From Planctomicrobium sp. (GTDB lineage Bacteria > Planctomycetota > Planctomycetia > Planctomycetales > Planctomycetaceae): 12,379 nucleotides of DNA. Positions 1 through 5,932 of this stretch are shown here, piece after piece; within the stretch, counting starts at the first letter, position 1; every line of letters starts with the position of its first letter. The notes under the pieces are model-generated. The model was not told where the DNA came from. It searched no databases and saw only the letters and a program-made list of their open reading frames with translations. Location of the stretch: the NCBI GenBank assembly GCA_018659505.1, contig JABJMI010000391.1, forward strand, positions 1 to 12,379, written 5' to 3'. The translations under genes and the position numbers were made by a program.

Positions 1-1
1 C

Positions 2-289
2 GCTCCACTTGATTCTGGGGAGAAATTTGTCTTTGAGATGGAATTCTCAAGTTGGAATGCGGGCGAAGAAGGGCTGCCGGAGGATATTTCCGTATTTCTA
101 AGAGATGGCGAGCCTGTTGCGTCTTGCAAACTTTGTCGTGCATCAATCATTGAGAATAACGAAGCGATTATCCAAGAAGAAGCTGAAGAACCCAAGAGAC
201 GTCGGAGAAATGCAATCTTCATCTGGGGATATTTTATCTTGGTTGTTCTGATTTCGATAGCATATTATGTGATCGAAATGAATAGGTAG
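2..289 (+). CDS. C-terminal part of a hypothetical single-pass membrane protein (5' partial)
   Basis: The frame is open from base 2 to the TAG at 287-289 and gives 95 residues. An ATG at 38 could start an 83-residue protein, but no ribosome binding site lies at a proper distance (a GGGGAG sits about 15 bases upstream). The 12 codons before it read as ordinary protein, so the gene probably enters from the left edge. The visible protein has a soluble, acidic, probably beta-rich part with a CxxC pair (CKLC), then a Glu-rich linker. A KRRRR basic cluster and one hydrophobic segment of about 20 residues follow, with only a few residues after that. By the positive-inside rule this is a tail-anchored type with the N-terminal part in the cytoplasm. 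I do not recognise the family. The CxxC could be half a zinc ribbon or a redox pair, but a second pair is not visible. Confidence 0.6.
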   Translation, partial: APLDSGEKFVFEMEFSSWNAGEEGLPEDISVFLRDGEPVASCKLCRASIIENNEAIIQEEAEEPKRRRRNAIFIWGYFILVVLISIAYYVIEMNR

Positions 290-371
290 AAGAAATTGTT
301 CATTCTTGATATTCCACGTGTTGCCGCATGGAGCGAACTGGAAATCGTGAATTTGAATATGTATCATCCAA

Positions 372-427
372 TTAGCTTGGTGACGACGGTTTTAATTTAG
401 GTATACGACTTGCTACTACCAAGCTAA
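372..427. repeat. 10-bp inverted repeat with 36-nt spacer
   Basis: TTAGCTTGGT at 372-381 is the exact reverse complement of ACCAAGCTAA at 418-427. The spacer is AT-rich and a further G-T pair could extend the stem inward. There is no run of T after the right arm, so it is not a standard intrinsic terminator. It could be a structured RNA, a regulatory dyad or the remains of a small repeat element. Confidence 0.5.
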
Positions 428-577
428 GTAGAGATGGGTGCTTTATTTCAAGTGTTTCTTGCTGAGGTAATTAAAGTACAACGGTATTGCTGCTTAGAAA
501 TTAAACAACAATGCCTACTGAACAAGCGATGGTTGCCTGTTCCCTTCTTTTGCAGGATGCACTTAGGATGGCTTAAC

Positions 578-592
578 TTCAGTTGAACTGAA
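578..592. promoter_or_regulatory. 15-nt dyad upstream of glutamine synthetase
   Basis: TTCAGTT and AACTGAA flank a single G, forming a perfect interrupted palindrome about 140 bases before the glutamine synthetase start. The size fits an operator for a dimeric regulator, but it matches no site I recognise and could be chance. Confidence 0.25.
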
Positions 593-730
593 AATTGTGC
601 CATTCACCGAAAACTTCGGGCGTTTCAGTTCTGACGTCCGCGCTCGAAAATCGGAATTAATTTCGTTGCAGAATTCGCTGCAAATCCCTGGTTGACGTCA
701 GGTGACAGTAACAACGCTAAGGATTATTTA

Positions 731-1753
731 ATGAGTAGCACTAAGGCAAAATTAGAGTACATTTGGCTCGATGGTTACAAGCCAACGCAGAGTCTTCGCG
801 CCAAAACAAAAATCGTCGCTGACTTCAGCGGTAAGCTGGAAGATTGCCCAGTTTGGAGCTTTGATGGCTCTTCCACTGAGCAAGCTGAAGGAGGCTCTTC
901 AGACTGTTTGCTGAAACCTGTTGCAATCTACAAAGACCCTGCACGCAAGGATGGCTGGTTGGTGATGACCGAAGTCCTCAACGCCGACGGGACTCCTCAC
1001 GAGAGTAACGGCCGTGCAACAATCGTTGACGGCGATGATGATTTCTGGTTCGGTTTTGAACAGGAATACACCATCTGGGACATTAGTATCAACCGTCCGA
1101 TAGGTTTCCCGGCTGAAGGTTACCCCAATCCACAAGGACAGTATTACTGTTCAGTTGGTGCTGGCAACGCAATCGGTCGCGATCTTGTCGAAGAACACCT
1201 CGACGAGTGCCTCGAAGCCGGTCTCAATGTCGAAGGCATTAACGCTGAAGTCATGATGGGGCAATGGGAATTCCAATGCTTTGCGAAAGGTGCTCAGCAA
1301 GCTGGCGATGAAATTTGGATGGCTCGCTACCTCCTCGAACGGTGTGGCGAAAGGTACGGTTACAAAATCAACTGGCACTGTAAGCCAATGAAAGGTGACT
1401 GGAACGGCTCCGGAATGCACGCCAACTTCTCGAACACAATTCTTCGAACCGCTGGAGACAAAGAAGTCTACGACAAAATCTGTCAAGCCTTCGCACCAAC
1501 AGTTCAGGATCACATTTCAGTCTACGGTGCTGACAATGATCAGCGCCTCACTGGACTACACGAAACTCAACGGATCGATGAGTTCAGCTACGGCGTCTCC
1601 GACCGTGGTGCTTCCATTCGTATCCCAATCGCGACTGTTGAATCAGGTTGGAAAGGCTGGCTCGAAGATCGTCGTCCCGCATCCAACGCTGACCCATACA
1701 AAGTGGCAGCTGTCATCATCAAAACAGTCAAAGGTGCTTGCGAAAACCTTTAG
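731..1753 (+). CDS. glnII: Type II (eukaryote-like) glutamine synthetase
   Basis: This enzyme catalyses glutamate + ammonia + ATP to glutamine in the cytoplasm and is the entry point of nitrogen assimilation. The 340-residue length fits the short GSII family rather than the roughly 470-residue GSI family. The beta-grasp N-terminus begins LEYIWLDG and includes WSFDGSST (42-49). Metal and substrate residues are visible: E110 and E112 in GFEQEY, E173 in NAEVM, E180 in QWEFQ, H230 in GSGMHANFS, and E312 and R315 in LEDRRP. The ATG at 731 is chosen because AAGGA at 719-723 sits at correct spacing and family homology starts there. A TTG at 692 would add 13 residues with no family support. GSII enzymes lack the adenylylation control of GSI, so regulation is likely transcriptional or by feedback. 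The gene stands alone, with a long structured leader and a strong terminator. Confidence 0.96.
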   Translation: MSSTKAKLEYIWLDGYKPTQSLRAKTKIVADFSGKLEDCPVWSFDGSSTEQAEGGSSDCLLKPVAIYKDPARKDGWLVMTEVLNADGTPHESNGRATIVDGDDDFWFGFEQEYTIWDISINRPIGFPAEGYPNPQGQYYCSVGAGNAIGRDLVEEHLDECLEAGLNVEGINAEVMMGQWEFQCFAKGAQQAGDEIWMARYLLERCGERYGYKINWHCKPMKGDWNGSGMHANFSNTILRTAGDKEVYDKICQAFAPTVQDHISVYGADNDQRLTGLHETQRIDEFSYGVSDRGASIRIPIATVESGWKGWLEDRRPASNADPYKVAAVIIKTVKGACENL

Positions 1754-1781
1754 TTCGCAACAATTTTGCTGATTGAAAAAG

Positions 1782-1814
1782 AAAACGCCCGGCAGAAATG
1801 TCGGGCGTTTTTTT
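1782..1814 (+). terminator. Intrinsic terminator of glutamine synthetase
   Basis: AAAACGCCCG at 1782-1791 pairs exactly with CGGGCGTTTT at 1802-1811. The stem continues inward through a G-U, a C-G and an A-U pair to a GAAA tetraloop at 1795-1798. It runs straight into an unbroken T tract ending at 1814. It lies about 30 bases after the stop codon. Confidence 0.93.
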
Positions 1815-1839
1815 GTATGATCAATTCAATTATTGTTTA

Positions 1840-1862
1840 GCCCCACACTTTAAGTGTGGGGC
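1840..1862. repeat. Perfect 23-nt palindrome between convergent genes
   Basis: GCCCCACACTT at 1840-1850 and AAGTGTGGGGC at 1852-1862 are exact reverse complements around one central T. It lies between the end of glutamine synthetase and the end of the convergent transporter gene, 46 bases past the transporter stop. No T tract follows on either strand. It may stabilise the transporter mRNA end or be one copy of a dispersed intergenic palindrome. My recollection that similar palindromes recur in planctomycete genomes is not verified here. Confidence 0.7.
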
Positions 1863-1908
1863 AAAGCTTATTACCGAATGAATTCAATTTCTATATGAAG
1901 TCTTTGTT

Positions 1909-3690
1909 TTATCGAAGACTTGCGACGATTTCATCGATATCAAACACGCCGACTTTCTGCATCAGTACGATCACCACGAGAGCGGGCGCGACAATTCGCA
2001 CTAGCCATAACCATGTGTGAAACGCCCATTTTGGCATATCTTGAACCTCTGCCTCTTGAACTTTTCTCGGCATGATCCAGCCGGCGTAAACAGCGATGAA
2101 CAAGCCTCCCAGTGGGAGCATCCAGTTTGAAGCGAGGTGGTCCATGGTGTCGAAGAAATCCATCCCGTAGTCCCCTTTCCAGTTCGCTAAAACTGAAGTG
2201 GCGTCGCCGGAAAAGGCTGCCGGAACTGCAACAGCTAAGGTCAATAATCCAGTCGCGAGAGCAGCGGAGGGGCGCGACCAACTCTTCTGATCGATCAAGT
2301 ATGAAGCAACGACTTCTAGTAATGATATCGCAGAGGTTAGTGCAGCGAAGAACAACAATCCGAAAAAGAGAATCGAAAGCAGCATCCCACCGTTACCAAT
2401 TTCTGCAAACGCAAGCGGCATACTCATGAAGACTAGTCCTGGACCATCATCAGGCGCCTGCCCGTATGAGAAAGTAATTGGGAAGATCATCATACATGCC
2501 AGCAAGGCGATCAATGTGTCCAGCAACGTAATCATCAGCGACTGTTGCAGCAGACCTTTTTTCGACGTCTGATAAGAACCGTATGTCATCATCGCTCCCA
2601 TGCCCAACGACAATGTAAAGAAAGCGTGTCCGAGTGCTTCTAAGACTCCACTCGCCTTGAGCTTGCTAGGGTCGGGACTGAATACAAAGGCGATTGCCTC
2701 AGCGAAGCCCGGCTGAAACGCTCCGTACAGGACCATTGTGCAAATCAAGGCGAACAGTGTTGGCATCAAGATGCGACACGCTCTTTCGATCCCCGCTGCC
2801 ACACCACCTGCGACAACTCCGACGGTAATCATCATAAAGAGTGCCGCCCACATCAGTGACTGCCACCCGTTGGAAGCCGTGTTGCCAAATGCTGCTTTAA
2901 CCTTCCCATAGATCAAAGAACGCCGCTTGGCTGTTTTCGCTTCTGCGAGTAATCCCCTTTCAGTGAGAACCTTGACCTCACGTTCCATACTCGTGGTGAG
3001 ATCAGCTTCCGCTTTCGCGATCTTCTTGTTGACCTCTTCAACTTTTCGGACTTGAGACTTCAAGCTCGCGTCTGTCAGTAGTCGTCTGCGAGCTTCGTCT
3101 TTGTCTTCAGCTGCCTCAATCGCAGCGCTGAATCGCTTGTAGCTGTTGCTTTCTTTTTTCGTCAGTCGACTTTCAAACAACGACTTCTTAGGACGCATCG
3201 CGTGGTCAACCTTCGTTTCAACAAGGAACGATTTGATATTTTCCTTAGTCGCCGAGGCAATGAATGTATCTGCTTCTACGGCAGCCGATGCTTCAATTGG
3301 TTTGGTGAAGTTGACGACCGACTTCAGCGTGTAGTCCATCGCCCAGCCAGCGACTACGATATAGAAGGAGAGAATGATGAACCCCGCAACAACACCCATC
3401 CAACCGATACCCGCCCAGGCTGTTTTCCCTTCGTGGATCGATTCAAATGCCCCAATCGGCTGACGTTGCCCAGCACGTCCGATCATGATCTCCGCAATCA
3501 TAATCGGTAAGCCAATCAGCAATATGCAGGCGAGATAGATGAGAACAAACAGCCCTCCCCCATTCTCTCCAGTGATGTACGGGAACTTCCAGATGTTGCC
3601 TAAGCCGACCGCTGACCCTGCCGCAGCGAGAACAAACCCAAAACGAGATTTCCATTCAGCACGTTTTACAGGTGGCGTTTGCTGCGTCAT
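1909..3690 (-). CDS. Sodium-dependent transporter, SNF/NSS family, with enlarged second extracellular loop
   Basis: This is a 593-residue inner-membrane symporter of the neurotransmitter:sodium symporter family (TC 2.A.22). Members import amino acids or related amines with Na+, but the substrate here cannot be told. TM1 carries the family signature: GSAVGLGNIWKFPY at residues 25-38, then GENGGG. TM6 holds FFTLSLGMGAMMTYGSY (357-373), and TM8 has the Thr-Ser pair (452-453) expected at the second sodium site. About 11 membrane segments are visible and the last ends near residue 578, like the 11-TM bacterial members. Residues about 128-272 between TM3 and TM4 form a highly charged, helical, Lys/Glu/Arg/Ala-rich insertion, far longer than the usual loop of some 40 residues. 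The ATG at 3690 is chosen because TM1 spacing is normal. A TTG at 3747 would add 19 residues without support. The gene converges with glutamine synthetase. Confidence 0.93.
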   Translation of the reverse strand: MTQQTPPVKRAEWKSRFGFVLAAAGSAVGLGNIWKFPYITGENGGGLFVLIYLACILLIGLPIMIAEIMIGRAGQRQPIGAFESIHEGKTAWAGIGWMGVVAGFIILSFYIVVAGWAMDYTLKSVVNFTKPIEASAAVEADTFIASATKENIKSFLVETKVDHAMRPKKSLFESRLTKKESNSYKRFSAAIEAAEDKDEARRRLLTDASLKSQVRKVEEVNKKIAKAEADLTTSMEREVKVLTERGLLAEAKTAKRRSLIYGKVKAAFGNTASNGWQSLMWAALFMMITVGVVAGGVAAGIERACRILMPTLFALICTMVLYGAFQPGFAEAIAFVFSPDPSKLKASGVLEALGHAFFTLSLGMGAMMTYGSYQTSKKGLLQQSLMITLLDTLIALLACMMIFPITFSYGQAPDDGPGLVFMSMPLAFAEIGNGGMLLSILFFGLLFFAALTSAISLLEVVASYLIDQKSWSRPSAALATGLLTLAVAVPAAFSGDATSVLANWKGDYGMDFFDTMDHLASNWMLPLGGLFIAVYAGWIMPRKVQEAEVQDMPKWAFHTWLWLVRIVAPALVVIVLMQKVGVFDIDEIVASLR

Positions 3691-3956
3691 AACTTCAATT
3701 CCGAAAGATTGGGGTGAGTGTTTCGCTGAGTGAATCTTGATTCGCAAAGTTTAACTGCACACTTCTTTGTGTGCAGCTCGATAAGGAATAGTCCCGGTAC
3801 AACTTCTTCAAATTTATCGGAGATGCTGCAATAACAGAAAGCCGACACTTCCTTCTCCTTATAAAAGAGTTGAATATCGCTCCCTATCTCATGGGACGCA
3901 GTTCTGAACGTAGAGACTTCCGCATGGAGTTTGTAAACTGCTTCAATGTCGCTCAC
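3687..3956 (-). CDS. Doubtful 89-codon ORF overlapping the transporter start by ATGA
   Basis: A GTG-started frame of 89 codons ends in a TGA that shares four bases (ATGA) with the transporter ATG, the geometry of translational coupling. The peptide is mixed and moderately acidic at its start, with four Cys in its middle and later part. It has no signal peptide, membrane segment or motif I recognise. Against it: no Shine-Dalgarno sequence precedes the GTG, and the hairpin at 3755-3776 lies inside it. It may simply be the transporter leader happening to lack stops. Confidence 0.18.
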   Translation of the reverse strand: MSDIEAVYKLHAEVSTFRTASHEIGSDIQLFYKEKEVSAFCYCSISDKFEEVVPGLFLIELHTKKCAVKLCESRFTQRNTHPNLSELKL

Positions 3957-4009
3957 AACAAGTGAGTGAGTTCACAGTCTACGTATGATGAGTTGTATTA
4001 AGGTTTGAA
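3691..4009. other. Divergent intergenic region with leader hairpin
   Basis: This 319-base stretch separates the divergently transcribed transporter and fuconate dehydratase and should hold both promoters. The clearest structure is the hairpin at 3755-3776. A TATGAT at 3984-3989 could be a -10 element for the dehydratase, but I see no convincing -35 at the right distance. A marginal ORF on the minus strand (3687-3956) is listed separately. Confidence 0.45.
3755..3776 (-). promoter_or_regulatory. Leader hairpin upstream of the transporter
   Basis: CTGCACAC (3755-3762) and GTGTGCAG (3769-3776) are exact reverse complements around a 6-nt loop, giving an 8-bp stem about 65 bases before the transporter ATG. 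In the transporter mRNA it would sit in the 5' leader. No T tract follows, so it is not an obvious attenuator. Confidence 0.45.
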
Positions 4010-5287
4010 ATGAAGATCACTGGTCTTTCTGCGCACGATGTTCGCTTCCCGACATCTGACCAACTCGATGGCTCGGATGCAATGAATCCCGACCCGGATT
4101 ACTCCGCTGCCTATGTCGTTCTGGAGACCGATTCTCCCGATGGTCTTGCCGGACACGGAATGACATTCACTATTGGTCGGGGTAACGAAATTTGTGTTGC
4201 TGCCATCAACGCTTTAGCACCGCTTGTCGTCGGCAAAGATGTTGAGTCCTTCACCGCTGACATGGCTGGTTTCTGGCGGCACATCACGGGGGACAGTCAA
4301 CTTCGCTGGATTGGTCCTGATAAAGGGGCAATCCATTTAGCAACGGCAGCTGTCGTCAACGCTGTTTGGGATCTCTACGCGAAGATTGAAGAAAAACCTC
4401 TCTGGAGATTGCTGGTTGAGATGTCTCCTCAACAACTCATTGACTGCATCGACTTCCGGTATATCACCGATGTACTGACACCTGAGGAAGCATTAAAGAT
4501 TTTGGAAGAACTTGAGCCAACAAAATCGGAACGAATTCAGCAACTCGAAACAATTGGCTTCCCATCGTATACGACCTCAGCTGGTTGGTTGGGCTATTCC
4601 GACGAGAAGCTTCGTGAACTCTGCCAGACTTGTATCGCACAAGGTTGGGACTGCTTCAAAATCAAAGTGGGACGAAATCTCGAAGACGACATCCGCCGTT
4701 GTCGCATCATCCGAGAAGAAATCGGTCCTGATCGTCGCTTAATGATGGACGCGAACCAAGTCTGGGAAGTCTCAGAAGCCATCGAGTGGATGAAACCTCT
4801 GGCAGAGTTTGACCCCTGGTTCATCGAAGAACCAACTTCTCCCGACGACATTCTCGGACACGCAGCGATTGCGAAAGCAGTCGCACCGATTAAAGTCGCA
4901 ACGGGTGAACATTGTGCGAATCGCATTATGTTCAAGCAATTCTTGCAGTCTGGCGGCATGGGAGTTTGCCAGATCGATAGCTGTCGCGTCGGCGGAGTGA
5001 ATGAAATCCTGGCAATACTGTTGATGGCTGCGAAGTTCAAGGTTCCGGTCTGCCCGCACGCTGGCGGAGTCGGTTTATGTGAGTACGTGCAGCACCTTTC
5101 CATGTTCGATTATGTCGCGATCAGTGGTTCAATGGAAAACCGCATGACCGAATACGCGGGTCATCTCCATGAACATTTCAAAGACCCGGTCATTATGAAG
5201 AATGGAAGATATATGCCACCAACAGCTTCCGGGTACAGCATTGAGATGCTGCCTGAGTCGGTGAAGGAATATACCTTTGCTGGGTAG
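4010..5287 (+). CDS. L-fuconate dehydratase (enolase superfamily)
   Basis: This cytoplasmic Mg2+ enzyme dehydrates L-fuconate to 2-keto-3-deoxy-L-fuconate in the non-phosphorylating L-fucose pathway. The 425-residue protein has the enolase-superfamily capping domain (about 1-190) and a barrel domain. Catalytic and metal residues are visible: K217 and K219 in FKIKVG, D247 in MMDANQ, E273 in FIEEPT, E300 in ATGEH, D323 in QIDS and H350 in CPHAGG. Each lies one position from the numbering I recall for the characterised Xanthomonas enzyme (K218/K220, D248, E274, E301, H351). Together with PHAGGVGLCEYVQHL this makes a fuconate-specific assignment better than generic mandelate-racemase-like. AAGG precedes the ATG by 6 bases. 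No other fucose-pathway gene (dehydrogenase, lactonase, aldolase) is in the window, so the partners must be elsewhere. Other six-carbon acid sugars remain possible substrates. Confidence 0.92.
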   Translation: MKITGLSAHDVRFPTSDQLDGSDAMNPDPDYSAAYVVLETDSPDGLAGHGMTFTIGRGNEICVAAINALAPLVVGKDVESFTADMAGFWRHITGDSQLRWIGPDKGAIHLATAAVVNAVWDLYAKIEEKPLWRLLVEMSPQQLIDCIDFRYITDVLTPEEALKILEELEPTKSERIQQLETIGFPSYTTSAGWLGYSDEKLRELCQTCIAQGWDCFKIKVGRNLEDDIRRCRIIREEIGPDRRLMMDANQVWEVSEAIEWMKPLAEFDPWFIEEPTSPDDILGHAAIAKAVAPIKVATGEHCANRIMFKQFLQSGGMGVCQIDSCRVGGVNEILAILLMAAKFKVPVCPHAGGVGLCEYVQHLSMFDYVAISGSMENRMTEYAGHLHEHFKDPVIMKNGRYMPPTASGYSIEMLPESVKEYTFAG

Positions 5288-5313
5288 GATTCAAAATTTA
5301 TTGATGATGGTTT

Positions 5314-5334
5314 CCTCCGGTGACTCACCGGAGG
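5314..5334. repeat. GC-rich perfect hairpin after fuconate dehydratase
   Basis: CCTCCGGTG (5314-5322) and CACCGGAGG (5326-5334) pair exactly around a 3-nt loop, 26 bases after the dehydratase stop and about 35 before the next start. It is stable enough to end transcription or protect the mRNA end, but a CTAAAT sequence rather than a T tract follows. It resembles a dispersed intergenic palindrome more than a canonical terminator. Confidence 0.65.
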
Positions 5335-5368
5335 CTAAATGGTTAGCTTCTGAAGAAAGGTTCCACTC

Positions 5369-5857
5369 ATGAATTCAACTCTCAATGCTTTTCGTTTCAC
5401 ACAGCAGTACGCTTTACTTTTAATGAAAGATATTGATGAATCTGAAATGACCAAACTCCCTCACCCAGGCATGAATCATCCCGCCTGGATTTTGGGTCAC
5501 CTTGCTTTAGCGGCTGACCTCGCTGCGAGCCTATTAGGGGAGGAGATGGGTACAGATGATGCTTGGATGCAGACCTATGGTCCCGGTTCAACACCTGTAG
5601 ATGATCGGGGAACGTATCCTTCGAAAGCAGAACTGCTCCAAAAATTAGAGAGTACCTGTGAGCGAGCGGAGAGTCTTGCCATTGGTGCGTCCCAAGATCA
5701 ACTCGTGGCTGCGAATGAAACTCCATTCTTCCCAAAGCAATTTCCAACTGTTGGTGATTTACTGACTCACCTCTTAACGACTCACGCAGCCATGCACCTG
5801 GGGCAGCTATCGGCGTGGAGGCGGACTGTCGGTAAAGGTTCAGTTCTCGGAATTTAA
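5369..5857 (+). CDS. DinB-like (DinB_2 type) four-helix metal-binding protein
   Basis: This 162-residue soluble protein fits the DinB/YfiT-like four-helix-bundle superfamily, whose members bind a divalent metal through three histidines. Some are thiol-dependent S-transferases, and many are uncharacterised. The pattern is clear: H44 in NHPAWILGHL, then H139 and H143 in THAAMHLGQL. The ILGHL and MHxGQLSxWRR motifs are typical of the family, as is the length. GAAAGG (5355-5360) precedes the ATG by 8 bases. The gene follows fuconate dehydratase by 81 bases with a strong hairpin between, so shared transcription is uncertain. The name recalls the Bacillus DNA-damage-inducible protein and does not imply the E. 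coli DinB polymerase. The actual substrate is unknown. Confidence 0.85.
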   Translation: MNSTLNAFRFTQQYALLLMKDIDESEMTKLPHPGMNHPAWILGHLALAADLAASLLGEEMGTDDAWMQTYGPGSTPVDDRGTYPSKAELLQKLESTCERAESLAIGASQDQLVAANETPFFPKQFPTVGDLLTHLLTTHAAMHLGQLSAWRRTVGKGSVLGI

Positions 5858-5932
5858 AAAGTCCATTTTTCATGAAAATACATGGTCATCAAACCAATAA
5901 AAATCTAAATGCATTCAGGGAGTCTCTCGACG

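Larger units (their letters stand above)
290..730. other. Non-coding leader region upstream of glutamine synthetase
   Basis: No convincing gene lies in these 441 bases. The region holds a perfect 10-bp inverted repeat (372-381 with 418-427), a 7-bp dyad TTCAGTT/AACTGAA at 578-592, a small CCGAA/TTCGG stem at 607-619 and a TTGCAG/CTGCAA stem at 666-683. These are seen directly. A role in termination of the upstream gene or in control of the nitrogen-assimilation gene downstream is inference. I could not identify a sigma-54 promoter or a known riboswitch with confidence. Confidence 0.5.

Noticed and set aside
143..367. 74-codon minus frame over the first gene
   Set aside because: It is rich in Phe, Ile and Asn, overlaps the sense gene, and has no supporting signal.
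693..700. TGACGTCA octamer just before glutamine synthetase
   Set aside because: An 8-base palindrome is expected by chance, and the match to a eukaryotic CRE site has no meaning here.
692..730. TTG start for glutamine synthetase giving 353 residues
   Set aside because: The ATG at 731 has AAGGA at proper distance and begins where family similarity begins. The 13 extra residues look random.
1151..1513. 120-codon minus frame inside glutamine synthetase
   Set aside because: It is antisense to highly conserved active-site codons and is a shadow.
3691..3747. TTG start for the SNF transporter giving 612 residues
   Set aside because: The ATG at 3690 gives a normal cytoplasmic N-terminus before TM1. 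The extra 19 residues have no family support.
4594..5103. 169-codon minus frame inside fuconate dehydratase
   Set aside because: It is an antisense shadow of the catalytic barrel, with Ser/Arg/Cys-rich low-quality composition.
5397..5873. 158-codon minus frame covering the DinB-like gene
   Set aside because: The sense frame has conserved histidines and a ribosome binding site. The antisense frame has neither.
5867..5878. 12-nt palindrome TTTTCATGAAAA after the DinB-like gene
   Set aside because: It is AT-rich and short, with no loop and no T tract. It is too weak to call a terminator or operator.
5909..5932. Upstream ATG for the SASA esterase
   Set aside because: There is no ribosome binding site, and it would place eight polar residues before an otherwise standard signal peptide.
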